Assembly: GCF_004121075.1 (NCBI RefSeq)
Contig: NZ_RHLN01000011.1
Coordinates: forward strand, 32,179 to 96,178
Direction: 5' to 3'
Source of the DNA: Lutibacter sp. HS1-25
GTDB lineage: Bacteria; Bacteroidota; Bacteroidia; Flavobacteriales; Flavobacteriaceae
DNA length: 64,000 nt
Notes under the pieces: model-generated
What the model saw: the letters and a program-made list of their open reading frames with translations, nothing else
What the model was told of the DNA's origin: nothing
The model's database searches: none
Program-made: the position numbers and the translations under genes
Shown here: piece by piece, positions 9,160 through 18,021 of the stretch
Numbering within the stretch: the first letter of the stretch is position 1
Layout of the letters: each line of letters begins with the position of its first letter

Positions 9160-10608
9160 ATGATGAAAAAAATAATAGTATTTATCATAGCAATAGCTTT
9201 TGCTTCTTGCTCTTCTGATTTAGAAAATTTAAATCAGAACATTAAAGATCCAGCAGCTGTTCCTGGAGAGAGTCTGTTTACGGGCGCTCAAAAAAATTTA
9301 GCAGACCAAATGGTTGATTTAAATGTAAATATCAATAACACAAAGTTATGGTCACAGTATTTACAAGAAACAACCTATACCGATGAAAGTAATTACGATC
9401 AAACTACAAGATCAATACCTGACACACATTGGAGTGTACTTTACAAAGATGTATTAAAAGATCTTGATGAAGCAGCTAAAGTAATTACAAACACCACTTA
9501 TACAACTCCTGAACTTGAGGCGTTAAAACCAAATAAATTGGCAATTATAGAAATATTGAATGTTTTTGCATATGCTGTTCTAATTGAAACTTATGGTGAC
9601 ATACCTTATACTGAATCTTTAGACTCAAACAATTTATTACCTAAGTATGATGATGGTGAAACCACCTACAAAGCTCTTATAACAAGATTAACCACGGCTA
9701 TTAACAACCTAGATACTAGCAAGAGAAGTTTTGATGGAGCTGATAGAATTTATAAAGGAGATGTAATGTCTTGGAAAAAATTTGCAGCATCATTAAAATT
9801 AAGAATGGGAATATTATTAGCCGACACTGATAATGCATTTGCAAAATCGACAGTTGAAAGTGCTGTTTCTTCTGGTGTTTTTACAAGCAATAGTGACAAT
9901 GCAGGTTATATATATTTGTCTGCTGACCCAAACACAAATCCAATTCATGACAATTTAGTTTTAAGTGGAAGACACGATTTTGTTGCAGCTAAAACAATTG
10001 TTGATATGATGAATTCTTTAGGAGATTACAGAATATCATCATACTTCCTACCAACAAGTGATGGAACTTATGTTGGTGGAGCAATTGGTACAGAAGCAAC
10101 TTTTACAGCTCACTCACAAGTAACGCCTCGAGTTGAAAATGCTGTTGAACCAGGTATTATCTTAGATTATGCTGAAGTTGAATTTTTATTAGCTGAAGCT
10201 GCAGCCAGAACATTTAATGTTGGCGGAACTGCAAAAGAACATTATGACAAAGCAATTAAAGCTTCTTTTGAATTCTGGAATGCATCAAACGTAGATGACT
10301 ATTTAGCTCAACCAAATGTAGATTACGCTACTGTTCTTAGTGCAAGCACTGCTACAACACCTTGGAAAGAAGTTATTGGAAATCAAAAATGGCTGGCATT
10401 ATTTAATCGTGGTCTTGAAGCTTGGACATCTATTCGACTTCTTGATTTTCCTATCATGGCGCCAGCAGCTGAAGCAGTTTCTGGTTACCCAAATAGATAT
10501 ACTTACCCAGTAGTTGAACAAACTTTAAATCCTACAAACTACAATGCAGCAGCAACAGCTATTGGTGGAGATCTTCCTGAAACTAAATTATTTTGGGATA
10601 AATATTAA
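9160..10608 (+). CDS. SusD/RagB-family surface lipoprotein, copy 1 (SusD-like_2 type)
   Basis: This 482-residue protein is the substrate-binding lid of the preceding SusC. It has a lipoprotein signal with lipobox FASC (cysteine near residue 17), then the helical TPR-like SusD fold; the GDIPYTESL region near residues 146-154 and the LLAEAAAR segment near 340 are family landmarks. Two ATG codons are adjacent at the start (9160 and 9163); either gives the same mature lipoprotein. A strong terminator follows at 10655-10690, so copy 1 of the importer is a two-gene unit. Confidence 0.93.
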   Translation: MMKKIIVFIIAIAFASCSSDLENLNQNIKDPAAVPGESLFTGAQKNLADQMVDLNVNINNTKLWSQYLQETTYTDESNYDQTTRSIPDTHWSVLYKDVLKDLDEAAKVITNTTYTTPELEALKPNKLAIIEILNVFAYAVLIETYGDIPYTESLDSNNLLPKYDDGETTYKALITRLTTAINNLDTSKRSFDGADRIYKGDVMSWKKFAASLKLRMGILLADTDNAFAKSTVESAVSSGVFTSNSDNAGYIYLSADPNTNPIHDNLVLSGRHDFVAAKTIVDMMNSLGDYRISSYFLPTSDGTYVGGAIGTEATFTAHSQVTPRVENAVEPGIILDYAEVEFLLAEAAARTFNVGGTAKEHYDKAIKASFEFWNASNVDDYLAQPNVDYATVLSASTATTPWKEVIGNQKWLALFNRGLEAWTSIRLLDFPIMAPAAEAVSGYPNRYTYPVVEQTLNPTNYNAAATAIGGDLPETKLFWDKY

Positions 10609-10654
10609 TCAATAACCTGTTTCATTTATCATTTTATTTCACAAGAAATAAAAC

Positions 10655-10690
10655 AAAAAAAGGTTCTAAAATTTTTTTAGAACCTTTTTT
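10655..10690 (+). terminator. Terminator after susD copy 1
   Basis: AGGTTCTAAA pairs with TTTAGAACCT across a short T-rich loop, and the stem extends through flanking A and T runs into six T. This is a typical intrinsic terminator and could work on both strands. Confidence 0.85.
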
Positions 10691-10867
10691 CATATATTTG
10701 ATTTGGGCTTTTTATAAAGATTAACAAATTTACATTTACAACTCTTAAATCTACTTCAAAAAAATTATAACTTAAGAATTGAAAATGACATAGTTAACAT
10801 ATATTTAACAACTTAACGCAACCTTTACCACTATTCAGCATCTTTACGGTATAACCACATTAGCACT

Positions 10868-11013
10868 CAAATACTTAATAAAAATCTATAAATTGGCTAT
10901 TTTAACAAATATTGATGTTTTTTTAACATTATTTAAGATTTTAACATATAAAAGTTTGGTTTATTAACAAATTATTAAGATTTTTGGCGTGATTAATTCA
11001 AATAATTATATAA
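10868..11013 (+). promoter_or_regulatory. Leader of susC copy 2 (duplicate of 5761-5907)
   Basis: The sequence is collinear with the leader of susC copy 1, with scattered substitutions and about one base of gap over ~147 bases. Conserved parts include the TTTTAACA motifs (10900, 10921, 10939) and the final stretch before the start codon. A non-coding block this well kept must either be functional or have been copied recently. Confidence 0.55.
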
Positions 11014-14000
11014 ATGAAAACAAAGTTTAATGGTTTTTTAACGCTTTTACTAGCGTTGGCAGTGCAATTAACGTTTGCACAAGAAAAAACTGTTTCAGGA
11101 AAAGTTTCCGATGCAAGCGGAGCCTTACCTGGAGTAACAGTTGTAGTTAAGGGTACCAATACAGGTACACAAACGGATTTTGATGGAAATTATTCAATAA
11201 AAGCTAAGACTGGAGATGTTCTTGTATACAGCTTTATTGGAATGAATCCTATCTCAAAAACAGTAGGAGCGTCTAACACTATAAACGTAGCAATGACTGA
11301 AAGTGCTGAGGTACTAAACGAAGTTGTAATTACTGCGATGGGAATTTCTAAAGAAAAGAAAGCGCTTGGTTATGCCGTTGAATCACTTGATGGTGATGAA
11401 ATAACAGAAGCAAGTGTGGTAAATCCAATGAATGCGTTACAAGGTAAAGTATCTGGTGTTGACATCTCAACTGCACCGGGACCTGGAGCTACTCAAAACG
11501 TTATTATTCGTGGTGCTTCTTCTTTTGGTAGCAACCAACCTTTGTATGTTGTAGATGGTTCTCCATTAACTAACGCACAAAACCGTGCTGGTGACAACCT
11601 TAACTCTCAAGTCGATTTTGGTTCTGGTATCAATGCCATTAACCCTCACGATATTGAAAACTTAACAGTGTTAAAAGGTGCAGCAGCAACAGCTTTATAC
11701 GGATCTCGTGCAGCGAATGGTGTTGTAATGATTACAACTAAAAAAGGAAAAAGCGGTAAGTTAAATGTTACTTTTGATTCTTCTTACGGTGTTACACAAG
11801 TTGGAAGATTACCAGATGTACAAACTCAATTTGGTCAAGGTTGGAGCGGAGATAGAGCTCTTGATGAAAATGGAAACTGGGGAGCTGCTTATGATGGAGT
11901 TGACAGAGTTTGGGGACAAGTTATTAACAACAGTCAACAAATTAAACCATATGTTTTTTTAGATGGAACATTTAGAGATTTCTATGAATATGGTGAAAAT
12001 ACTCAAAACTCTTTATCTCTTTCTGGTGGTAGTGATACAAGTAATTACTTCCTTTCTCTTTCTCAATCGGCTATTGATGGAGTTATTCCTTCTGACAAGG
12101 ATACTTACAAAAGATATACAATTGCAACAAGAGGGTCACATACTTACAATAAATTAACAATTAGTTCTTCTGTAAACTTCAGTTTGGAGAACACGCGTTC
12201 TGTACCTTCTGGACAAGGCACATCTGTTCACCAATCTTTATACGAAATAGCAAATGACATTTCTATTGTAGATTTAGAAGATTATAAAAATAATCCATTC
12301 AATACTTTAGATGGTTACTTTACTCCTTATGGTGTAAATCCTTATTATATTTTAGACAATGATGGAGCCAAACAAAAGAAATTTAAATTTTTCGGTAAAT
12401 TTCAATTAGATTTTGACATTCTTGAAAATTTAAAAATGTCTTATAGATTTGGTGGGGATTTTGAAACAAGTACAAGTGATACCCACAAAGGAATTATTGC
12501 ATTTAGTCCTGATTCTCCAAACTTTGGCTCAAGTTCTGAAACTCCTGGAAATTATTCAGAACAAAGAATTAACAGAGCTCAAATGGATAATGATTTCAGT
12601 TTTAAATACAATCAAGCTTTAAATGCTAATTTTGACTTAAATGCCATAGTAGGTTTAAACGTAAATGATAGAGAAACCAATTCATTAACTGGAAGAATTA
12701 CTTCTATTGACGTACCTGGTTTTTACAATTTAAACAACAGTTTAACTCCTGCAGAAGCTAGCCATACACACGATCACAGAAGATTGGTGGGACTTTATGC
12801 AAGTTTAGATTTTTCTTTTAGAAATTACGCTTATTTAAACCTTACTGGTAGAAACGACTGGTCTTCAACATTACCAATAGACAACAATTCTTTTGCATAT
12901 GGTGGTGCTACATTGAGTTTTATACTTACTAGTTTCCTAAAAGATCAAGATGTAAATACTGGCATCTTTAATTTCACCAAATTAAGAGTTGCTTATGGTT
13001 CTACAGGTAATGATCCTGAACCATATGTTGTCTATGACAGATACGTTCCTGGATACTCAACAAACCCTGGATTTCCTGATGTAGATGATCTAACTTTCCC
13101 ATTAGGTGGTGTAAACTCTTATACAGCATCTAATGTTTTAGGAAATTCTTCAATTAAACCTGAATTTACTACTGAATTTGAAGTCGGAATTGAAAACTCT
13201 ATGTTAGACAATAGAATAGGTTTTGATTTTTCTTATTATAATAAATTTACAGAAGGTTTAATTGCTGCTTTACCTCTTGATCCATCAACTGGTTACACTT
13301 CAATAACTTCAAATTTAGGTGATGTAAGAAATAAAGGTTTCGAGGCTAGTTTAAACCTTGTACCTGTAAAAACCGAAAATTTCACTTGGGATTTAAATAT
13401 GAACTACTCTCAAAACACAAATACAGTTGAAAAACTTGATGTTGGTGAAGTATTTTTAGGAGGATTTGGAACTGGAGGTATATATGCAATTGAAGGAAAA
13501 TCTTTAGGTCAATTTAAATTTGCTGTTGCTGAAAAAGTTGATATTAACGGTGAAGAATTCACAGTTGTTGACGGTACAGGAATACCACAACACACTACAG
13601 ATCAAGAATTGTTAAATAAAGACATCAATGAAAAGTTTAGAGCAGGTTTAACCAATACTTTTACTTGGAAAGACTTATCTCTTTCTGCTACTTTTGACTA
13701 TAGAGATGGAGGATATATGTTCTCTGGAACTAAAGATTATATGCACTGGACTGGAAGCTCTCCAGAAAGTATTTTAAACGACCGTAATCCATTTATTATT
13801 CCAAATTCTGTAAAAAGAAACGCAGATGGATCTTACAGCGAAAATACAACTCCTGTTGACCCTACAGCTTTACATACATTTTATAGCAATGGTGGTTTAA
13901 ACGGAGATGACTATGCTGTAATTGATAAATCTTACCTTAAATTAAGAAACATCACTTTAGCTTATAATCTTCCACAAAGTATGATTGAGAGCTTAAATGT

Positions 14001-14178
14001 TAACACTATTAGATTTTCACTAACGGCAAGTAATTTCTTATTATGGACTCCAGGTGAAAATGCTTATATTGATCCAGAGACTACTACATTTGGTAATGAT
14101 GTGGCAGCTAAATTTGGTGAATTTAGAGCAAACCCAACTAATGAAACTTTCACTTTCGCTCTAAGTATTAATTTCTAA
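11014..14178 (+). CDS. SusC/RagA-family TonB-linked outer-membrane transporter, copy 2
   Basis: A 1054-residue transporter with the same layout as copy 1: signal peptide ending LTFAQ, regulatory-like domain, plug (LKGAAATALYGSRAANG) and barrel ending in ALSINF. Residues 1-105 differ from copy 1 at only about ten positions; beyond that only family-level similarity remains, so the two should carry different substrates. The partner SusD starts 11 bases downstream, and two small lipoproteins continue the operon. As in copy 1, there is no CAZyme, sulfatase or peptidase in the operon. Confidence 0.95.
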   Translation: MKTKFNGFLTLLLALAVQLTFAQEKTVSGKVSDASGALPGVTVVVKGTNTGTQTDFDGNYSIKAKTGDVLVYSFIGMNPISKTVGASNTINVAMTESAEVLNEVVITAMGISKEKKALGYAVESLDGDEITEASVVNPMNALQGKVSGVDISTAPGPGATQNVIIRGASSFGSNQPLYVVDGSPLTNAQNRAGDNLNSQVDFGSGINAINPHDIENLTVLKGAAATALYGSRAANGVVMITTKKGKSGKLNVTFDSSYGVTQVGRLPDVQTQFGQGWSGDRALDENGNWGAAYDGVDRVWGQVINNSQQIKPYVFLDGTFRDFYEYGENTQNSLSLSGGSDTSNYFLSLSQSAIDGVIPSDKDTYKRYTIATRGSHTYNKLTISSSVNFSLENTRSVPSGQGTSVHQSLYEIANDISIVDLEDYKNNPFNTLDGYFTPYGVNPYYILDNDGAKQKKFKFFGKFQLDFDILENLKMSYRFGGDFETSTSDTHKGIIAFSPDSPNFGSSSETPGNYSEQRINRAQMDNDFSFKYNQALNANFDLNAIVGLNVNDRETNSLTGRITSIDVPGFYNLNNSLTPAEASHTHDHRRLVGLYASLDFSFRNYAYLNLTGRNDWSSTLPIDNNSFAYGGATLSFILTSFLKDQDVNTGIFNFTKLRVAYGSTGNDPEPYVVYDRYVPGYSTNPGFPDVDDLTFPLGGVNSYTASNVLGNSSIKPEFTTEFEVGIENSMLDNRIGFDFSYYNKFTEGLIAALPLDPSTGYTSITSNLGDVRNKGFEASLNLVPVKTENFTWDLNMNYSQNTNTVEKLDVGEVFLGGFGTGGIYAIEGKSLGQFKFAVAEKVDINGEEFTVVDGTGIPQHTTDQELLNKDINEKFRAGLTNTFTWKDLSLSATFDYRDGGYMFSGTKDYMHWTGSSPESILNDRNPFIIPNSVKRNADGSYSENTTPVDPTALHTFYSNGGLNGDDYAVIDKSYLKLRNITLAYNLPQSMIESLNVNTIRFSLTASNFLLWTPGENAYIDPETTTFGNDVAAKFGEFRANPTNETFTFALSINF

Positions 14179-14189
14179 AAAATAAAATA

Positions 14190-15710
14190 ATGAAAAAACA
14201 TATATTAAAATTTACATTGATTGCGTTGATGTTTGTTACAGGGAGTTGTGGCGAATATTTAGACATAAATCAAGATCCTGATGTACTCGGCTCAACCGAT
14301 GCGCCAGAAATTTTACTTCCATCTGCACAAGTAGGATTAGGAAATAACCTAATGGGATGGGATCTTGGCTTTGGAGGCGGATATTGGAGTCAATATTACA
14401 CACAATCTTACACTGCCTCTCAATTTAAAAGTCTTTGTGAGTATCAAGAAACTAGTTTTTCTAATGCTTACCAAGGATTAACAACTGGTACACTGGTAGA
14501 TTTAAAAAGAATTAAATCATTATCTCAGGATCCAGAAAATTTAGGATACTATTATATTGCTGAAGCAATGTCTATTTTTACTTGGCAAATAATGACAGAT
14601 CTTTGGGGTGATATCCCATACACAGAAGCCCTAAGAGGTGACGAAGGTATTAAATCTCCTGTTTTTGATAAAGGTGAAGATATTTATGCAGATTTAATGG
14701 TTCGTATTGATGCTTTATTAGCAATTGACCCAACAAGTGCAAGTGTTAAAGAAAATTTTGATTTTCTTTATGGAGGAGACTTAAATCAATGGGTGAAATT
14801 TGCAAATTCTGTTAAATTAAAGTTGATGATTCGTCAATCTGAAACATCAAATTACAACAATGGAACAGCACTTGCTTTTGTTAAATCAAAAACATTTTTA
14901 GATACTTCTGCTAAAATTGCAGGTACTTATTGGGATGACACAAAAGAAGGTAAAAAACACCCGATGAGAGAATTCTCTACAGGTGGTGCAAATTATTTAT
15001 CTACAAACGTAATTGGATGTAAAAGTTTTATCGACTATTTAAAAGTAAATAGTGACCCTCGTATTGATGTATTATTTGAAGCTCCAGATGGTGGTCATTT
15101 AGGTGCTTTCTTTGGTGATTTTGACTCTAAAGAAGACTCTAGTCTTAGTGGTACAAAGGACGAAGATGAAGACTATAGCCAGACTGTTTATACTGCAGAT
15201 ATGGATTTAATGATAATGTCTGATTGGGAAGTTAATTTTTATATTGCTGAAGTTTATGCAAGAGCTAACGATTTAGTTAATGCTAAAATGTACTATGACA
15301 AAGCAGTAACAGCTTCTTTAACTCAAAATAAGATTGATGATATGACAATTATTACTTCTGGATATGCGATGTGGGTAAATGGTACAATGGAAGAAAACAT
15401 CAAACAAATTGCGATGCAAAAATGGGTAGCAAATGCTAATTACCAACATATTGAATCTTTCTTAGAGCGCAATAGAACTAAATATCCTGCTGTTAACAAC
15501 ATAGATATTAAAAGTGATAGAAATGCTGCATATTTAGCATTCCCTGTTGGTGATTTAACAATTTCTGTAAATGGTAGAGATAAAACAAATGGATTCCTTC
15601 CTGCAGCTCCTGTTTATCCAAACAATGTGTTAACCAGAAATAATAACGCACCTAGTCAAAAAGTTGATTTATTAGAGAAAATCTGGTGGAATCAAAAAGT
15701 AGGAAAATAA
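14190..15710 (+). CDS. SusD/RagB-family surface lipoprotein, copy 2 (SusD-like_2 type)
   Basis: A 506-residue lid protein for susC copy 2. The lipobox TGSC (cysteine near residue 20) is followed by EYLDINQDPD, typical of SusD-like_2 N-termini, and a GGYWSQYYTQ segment near 64-73. The GDIPYTEAL landmark is near 142-150. It is 19 bases upstream of the next lipoprotein gene, so the operon continues. The two SusD proteins differ widely, in line with different cargo. Confidence 0.93.
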   Translation: MKKHILKFTLIALMFVTGSCGEYLDINQDPDVLGSTDAPEILLPSAQVGLGNNLMGWDLGFGGGYWSQYYTQSYTASQFKSLCEYQETSFSNAYQGLTTGTLVDLKRIKSLSQDPENLGYYYIAEAMSIFTWQIMTDLWGDIPYTEALRGDEGIKSPVFDKGEDIYADLMVRIDALLAIDPTSASVKENFDFLYGGDLNQWVKFANSVKLKLMIRQSETSNYNNGTALAFVKSKTFLDTSAKIAGTYWDDTKEGKKHPMREFSTGGANYLSTNVIGCKSFIDYLKVNSDPRIDVLFEAPDGGHLGAFFGDFDSKEDSSLSGTKDEDEDYSQTVYTADMDLMIMSDWEVNFYIAEVYARANDLVNAKMYYDKAVTASLTQNKIDDMTIITSGYAMWVNGTMEENIKQIAMQKWVANANYQHIESFLERNRTKYPAVNNIDIKSDRNAAYLAFPVGDLTISVNGRDKTNGFLPAAPVYPNNVLTRNNNAPSQKVDLLEKIWWNQKVGK

Positions 15711-15728
15711 ACTTAAATATAAAAAACA

Positions 15729-16403
15729 ATGAAAAAATTCATTTATAAAATAATACCAGTAGTACTTATTTTTATCACATTTATTTCTTGTGATAAAAAT
15801 GATACTCTAGGTGTTTCAAGAATAACCTATTACAACGAAATTGAACTTATTGGTGATGAAAATTATGTTGTAAATAATGGAGATCCATACGTTGAACCTG
15901 GTGCTATAGCTACCGAAAACGAAGAAGATGTAAGTGAAAATATTGTAATTACTGGAGATGTAGACACTTCAACAAATGGTTACTATTCTGTAAGCTATTC
16001 AATTAAAAATGTTGATGGGTTTTCGAAAGTTATTACAAGAAATGTATTTGTATTGCCTAAAGACAGATCTAAATCAAACATTTATGTTGGTACATATACT
16101 GGAGAAGTAAGTACTGGAGTTCATGCTGATGCTACTGAAATTTCACACTTAGGAAATGGTTTATATTATTGTACCGACTTTATTGGAGGCCGCTATAATA
16201 TAGGTTTTGGATACGGCCCAGTATATAAACTTAGTGGATATTTTTATGTAAACGGTGATGGATTAAGTCACAATGCATTAATTATAAATTCTGTTTGGGG
16301 TAATTGGGATATGCATAGTCCAACATTATCAGGAACTACATTTAGCCATGGAGTATCTTTTGGTGGTGGTACTATTAGATCTGTAAAATTAATTAAACAA
16401 TAA
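15729..16403 (+). CDS. Small lipoprotein with Ig-like DUF5011-type domain
   Basis: A 224-residue protein with lipobox TFISC (cysteine near 21). Residues ~37-110 (GDPYVEPGAIATENEED onward, ending in a YSVSYSIKNVDG strand) look like the DUF5011 immunoglobulin-like fold found on bacterial surface proteins; the remainder (~115-224) is rich in glycine and aromatic residues. Position after SusD resembles SusE/SusF-type accessory binding proteins, which hold substrate at the cell surface. That role is inference from position only. Confidence 0.7.
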   Translation: MKKFIYKIIPVVLIFITFISCDKNDTLGVSRITYYNEIELIGDENYVVNNGDPYVEPGAIATENEEDVSENIVITGDVDTSTNGYYSVSYSIKNVDGFSKVITRNVFVLPKDRSKSNIYVGTYTGEVSTGVHADATEISHLGNGLYYCTDFIGGRYNIGFGYGPVYKLSGYFYVNGDGLSHNALIINSVWGNWDMHSPTLSGTTFSHGVSFGGGTIRSVKLIKQ

Positions 16404-16413
16404 ATTAAGAAAC

Positions 16414-17085
16414 ATGAAAAAAAATATAATATATATAGTACTTCTGTTCTTTTCATTTACAATAATTTCTTGTGATGAAGAGTTAGACATCTTTGATAGC
16501 AATACATTAAGTTATTCAGGGACTTATTTTTGGCAACTTTTGGATGAGACAAATACCGATGTTTATGTAGACTATGATCATAACATACAACTTCTAATTT
16601 ACAACACTTCAGACAACGTAGAAAATGAAGTGTGGATTGAAGATACTGACCATGTTTTTCCTTTAAAAAGTAAATTCTTTTTAACCGGAACTTCAACATC
16701 TTTTAAATCTAGTACTGAAGATTTTAATAATTTACCTAATAACTTACTTGCTGTTGAAGCACCAGATGATAAACCTACTGGTTTAAATCAAACAACAACA
16801 GATGCTCGTGATTATGTTAGAAGTTTTATTGTAGAAGGTAAAATTTTACCAAAAGCTGCTACAACCATTAGCGGAAATCCAGTTGACAGCATTTATGTTA
16901 AAATAAAACTACTTAGTGGTGATGTTACTTTTACAAGTTACAGTGTACCTGTTGAAGAAAGAGCTGATCCTGAAGTAGAAGAATTCGATTGGAAATTTGC
17001 TTCTGCAACTTATGACAATACTTTAGATGAAACTTATGTTATTTCTGGTCACAGAAAAACAGGTTTTGCTGAAGACGATCATTAA
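16414..17085 (+). CDS. Small lipoprotein, possible lipid-binding-like family (PF12888-type)
   Basis: A 223-residue protein with lipobox IISC (cysteine near 20) followed by acidic DEELDIFD. The body is predicted mostly beta, with LSGTYFWQLLDE-like strands, and resembles the lipid-binding putative hydrolase family often coded behind SusCD pairs; I am not sure of this assignment. It is the last gene of the operon, 11 bases after the previous one, and is followed directly by a strong terminator. The ligand is unknown. Confidence 0.6.
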   Translation: MKKNIIYIVLLFFSFTIISCDEELDIFDSNTLSYSGTYFWQLLDETNTDVYVDYDHNIQLLIYNTSDNVENEVWIEDTDHVFPLKSKFFLTGTSTSFKSSTEDFNNLPNNLLAVEAPDDKPTGLNQTTTDARDYVRSFIVEGKILPKAATTISGNPVDSIYVKIKLLSGDVTFTSYSVPVEERADPEVEEFDWKFASATYDNTLDETYVISGHRKTGFAEDDH

Positions 17086-17107
17086 TTGATTTTTTTTAAT
17101 AAAATAA

Positions 17108-17136
17108 AAACCACTGCACTTGCAGTGGTTTTTTTA
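17108..17136 (+). terminator. Terminator of the second SusCD operon
   Basis: AAACCACTGC and GCAGTGGTTT flank a 4-base loop and are followed by a T-run, forming a textbook intrinsic terminator. Confidence 0.9.
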
Positions 17137-17151
17137 TTCCCATAATATAAC

Positions 17152-17159
17152 TACATTTG
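17152..17159 (+). promoter_or_regulatory. -10 element of rlmB, implying a leaderless transcript
   Basis: TACATTTG matches TAnnTTTG exactly and ends only 4 bases before the rlmB start codon, so transcription would begin at or next to the ATG. No TTG at the right upstream distance was found. Confidence 0.5.
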
Positions 17160-17163
17160 CTGC

Positions 17164-17907
17164 ATGGAAAACGAGGAATCAAAAATATTTGGAATACGCG
17201 CTGTTATTGAAGCTATCAACGCAGGTCAAACAATTAGCAAAGTCTATTTACAAAAAGGCTTAACTGGTCATTTATTTTCTGAATTAAATTCATTAATAAA
17301 AGCAAACAATATAGCCACTAGCTATGTACCTGTTGAAAAATTAAACAGACTTTCTAAAAATAGCAATCACCAAGGTGTTGCTGCACAAATATCTCCTATT
17401 GAGTTTATAGATTTAGAAAAATTAATTGAAACTACTTTAGAAAAAACAGCAACTCCCCTATTTTTATTACTTGACCAACTTTCTGATGTTAGAAATTTTG
17501 GTGCTATTATTAGAACTGCAGAATGTACTGGTGTAGATGGCATTATTATTCAAAAACAAGGCAATGCACCTGTTAGTGCAGATACTATTAAAACATCAGC
17601 TGGTGCGGCATTTAAAGTTCCTATCTGTAAAGTTGACCATATCAAAGATGCTATTTTTCAATTACAAGCTGCCGATATACAATTGGTTGCTGCTACTGAA
17701 AAAACAGAGCAATTAATTTACGATATTGACTTAAAGGCTCCTACTGCTATTGTAATGGGTTCTGAAGATAGAGGTATCAATCCTTCTATTTTAAAAATTG
17801 TAACTCATAAAGCTAAATTGCCGTTGCTAGGTACCATAGAATCATTAAATGTTTCTGTTGCCTGTGGTGCTTTTTTATATGAAGCTACCCGCCAACGTTT
17901 AAAATAA
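17164..17907 (+). CDS. rlmB: 23S rRNA (guanosine-2'-O-)-methyltransferase RlmB
   Basis: A 247-residue SpoU/TrmH-family enzyme that in E. coli methylates the ribose of G2251 in 23S rRNA using S-adenosylmethionine. The N-terminal substrate-binding domain (about 5-80, starting IFGIRAVIEAI) and the SPOUT catalytic domain with its knot are complete: DVRNFGAIIRTAE near 110-122, VMGSEDRGI near 200-208 and LNVSVACGAFLYEA near 227-240. The start is supported by the family's usual N-terminus even though a -10 element sits just before it. It is a single gene. Confidence 0.94.
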   Translation: MENEESKIFGIRAVIEAINAGQTISKVYLQKGLTGHLFSELNSLIKANNIATSYVPVEKLNRLSKNSNHQGVAAQISPIEFIDLEKLIETTLEKTATPLFLLLDQLSDVRNFGAIIRTAECTGVDGIIIQKQGNAPVSADTIKTSAGAAFKVPICKVDHIKDAIFQLQAADIQLVAATEKTEQLIYDIDLKAPTAIVMGSEDRGINPSILKIVTHKAKLPLLGTIESLNVSVACGAFLYEATRQRLK

Positions 17908-17922
17908 GACTCTATCATAAAT

Positions 17923-18013
17923 TTCAAAAGTCGGTCGACTTATAAAATAAGTCGACCGACTTTTGAAAAAAGTTGTACAACTAATTTTAAAAGGTGTACA
18001 TCTTTTTAAAATT
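17923..18013. terminator. Double hairpin between convergent rlmB and rhomboid genes
   Basis: A perfect 21-bp inverted repeat with AAA loop (17923-17943 and 17947-17967) contains two GTCGAC sites. A second hairpin follows (AATTTTAAAAG paired with its complement across one bulge, 17983-18013). The first has A/T tails and should stop transcription from both sides. The stem is much longer than most terminators in this window. Confidence 0.75.
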
Positions 18014-18021
18014 GTTGCACA

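Larger units (their letters stand above)
10609..11013 (+). other. Gap between the two SusC/SusD units
   Basis: The 405 bases hold the terminator of unit 1 (10655-10690), a stand-alone -10-like TATATTTG at 10693-10700, and from about 10868 a copy of the leader found in front of susC copy 1. No coding sequence was seen. Confidence 0.6.

Noticed and set aside
10859..10867. TTAGCACTC, half of a CIRCE heat-shock element
   Set aside because: The matching GAGTGCTAA arm is absent at the normal distance, and the site lies ahead of a susC gene rather than a chaperone gene.
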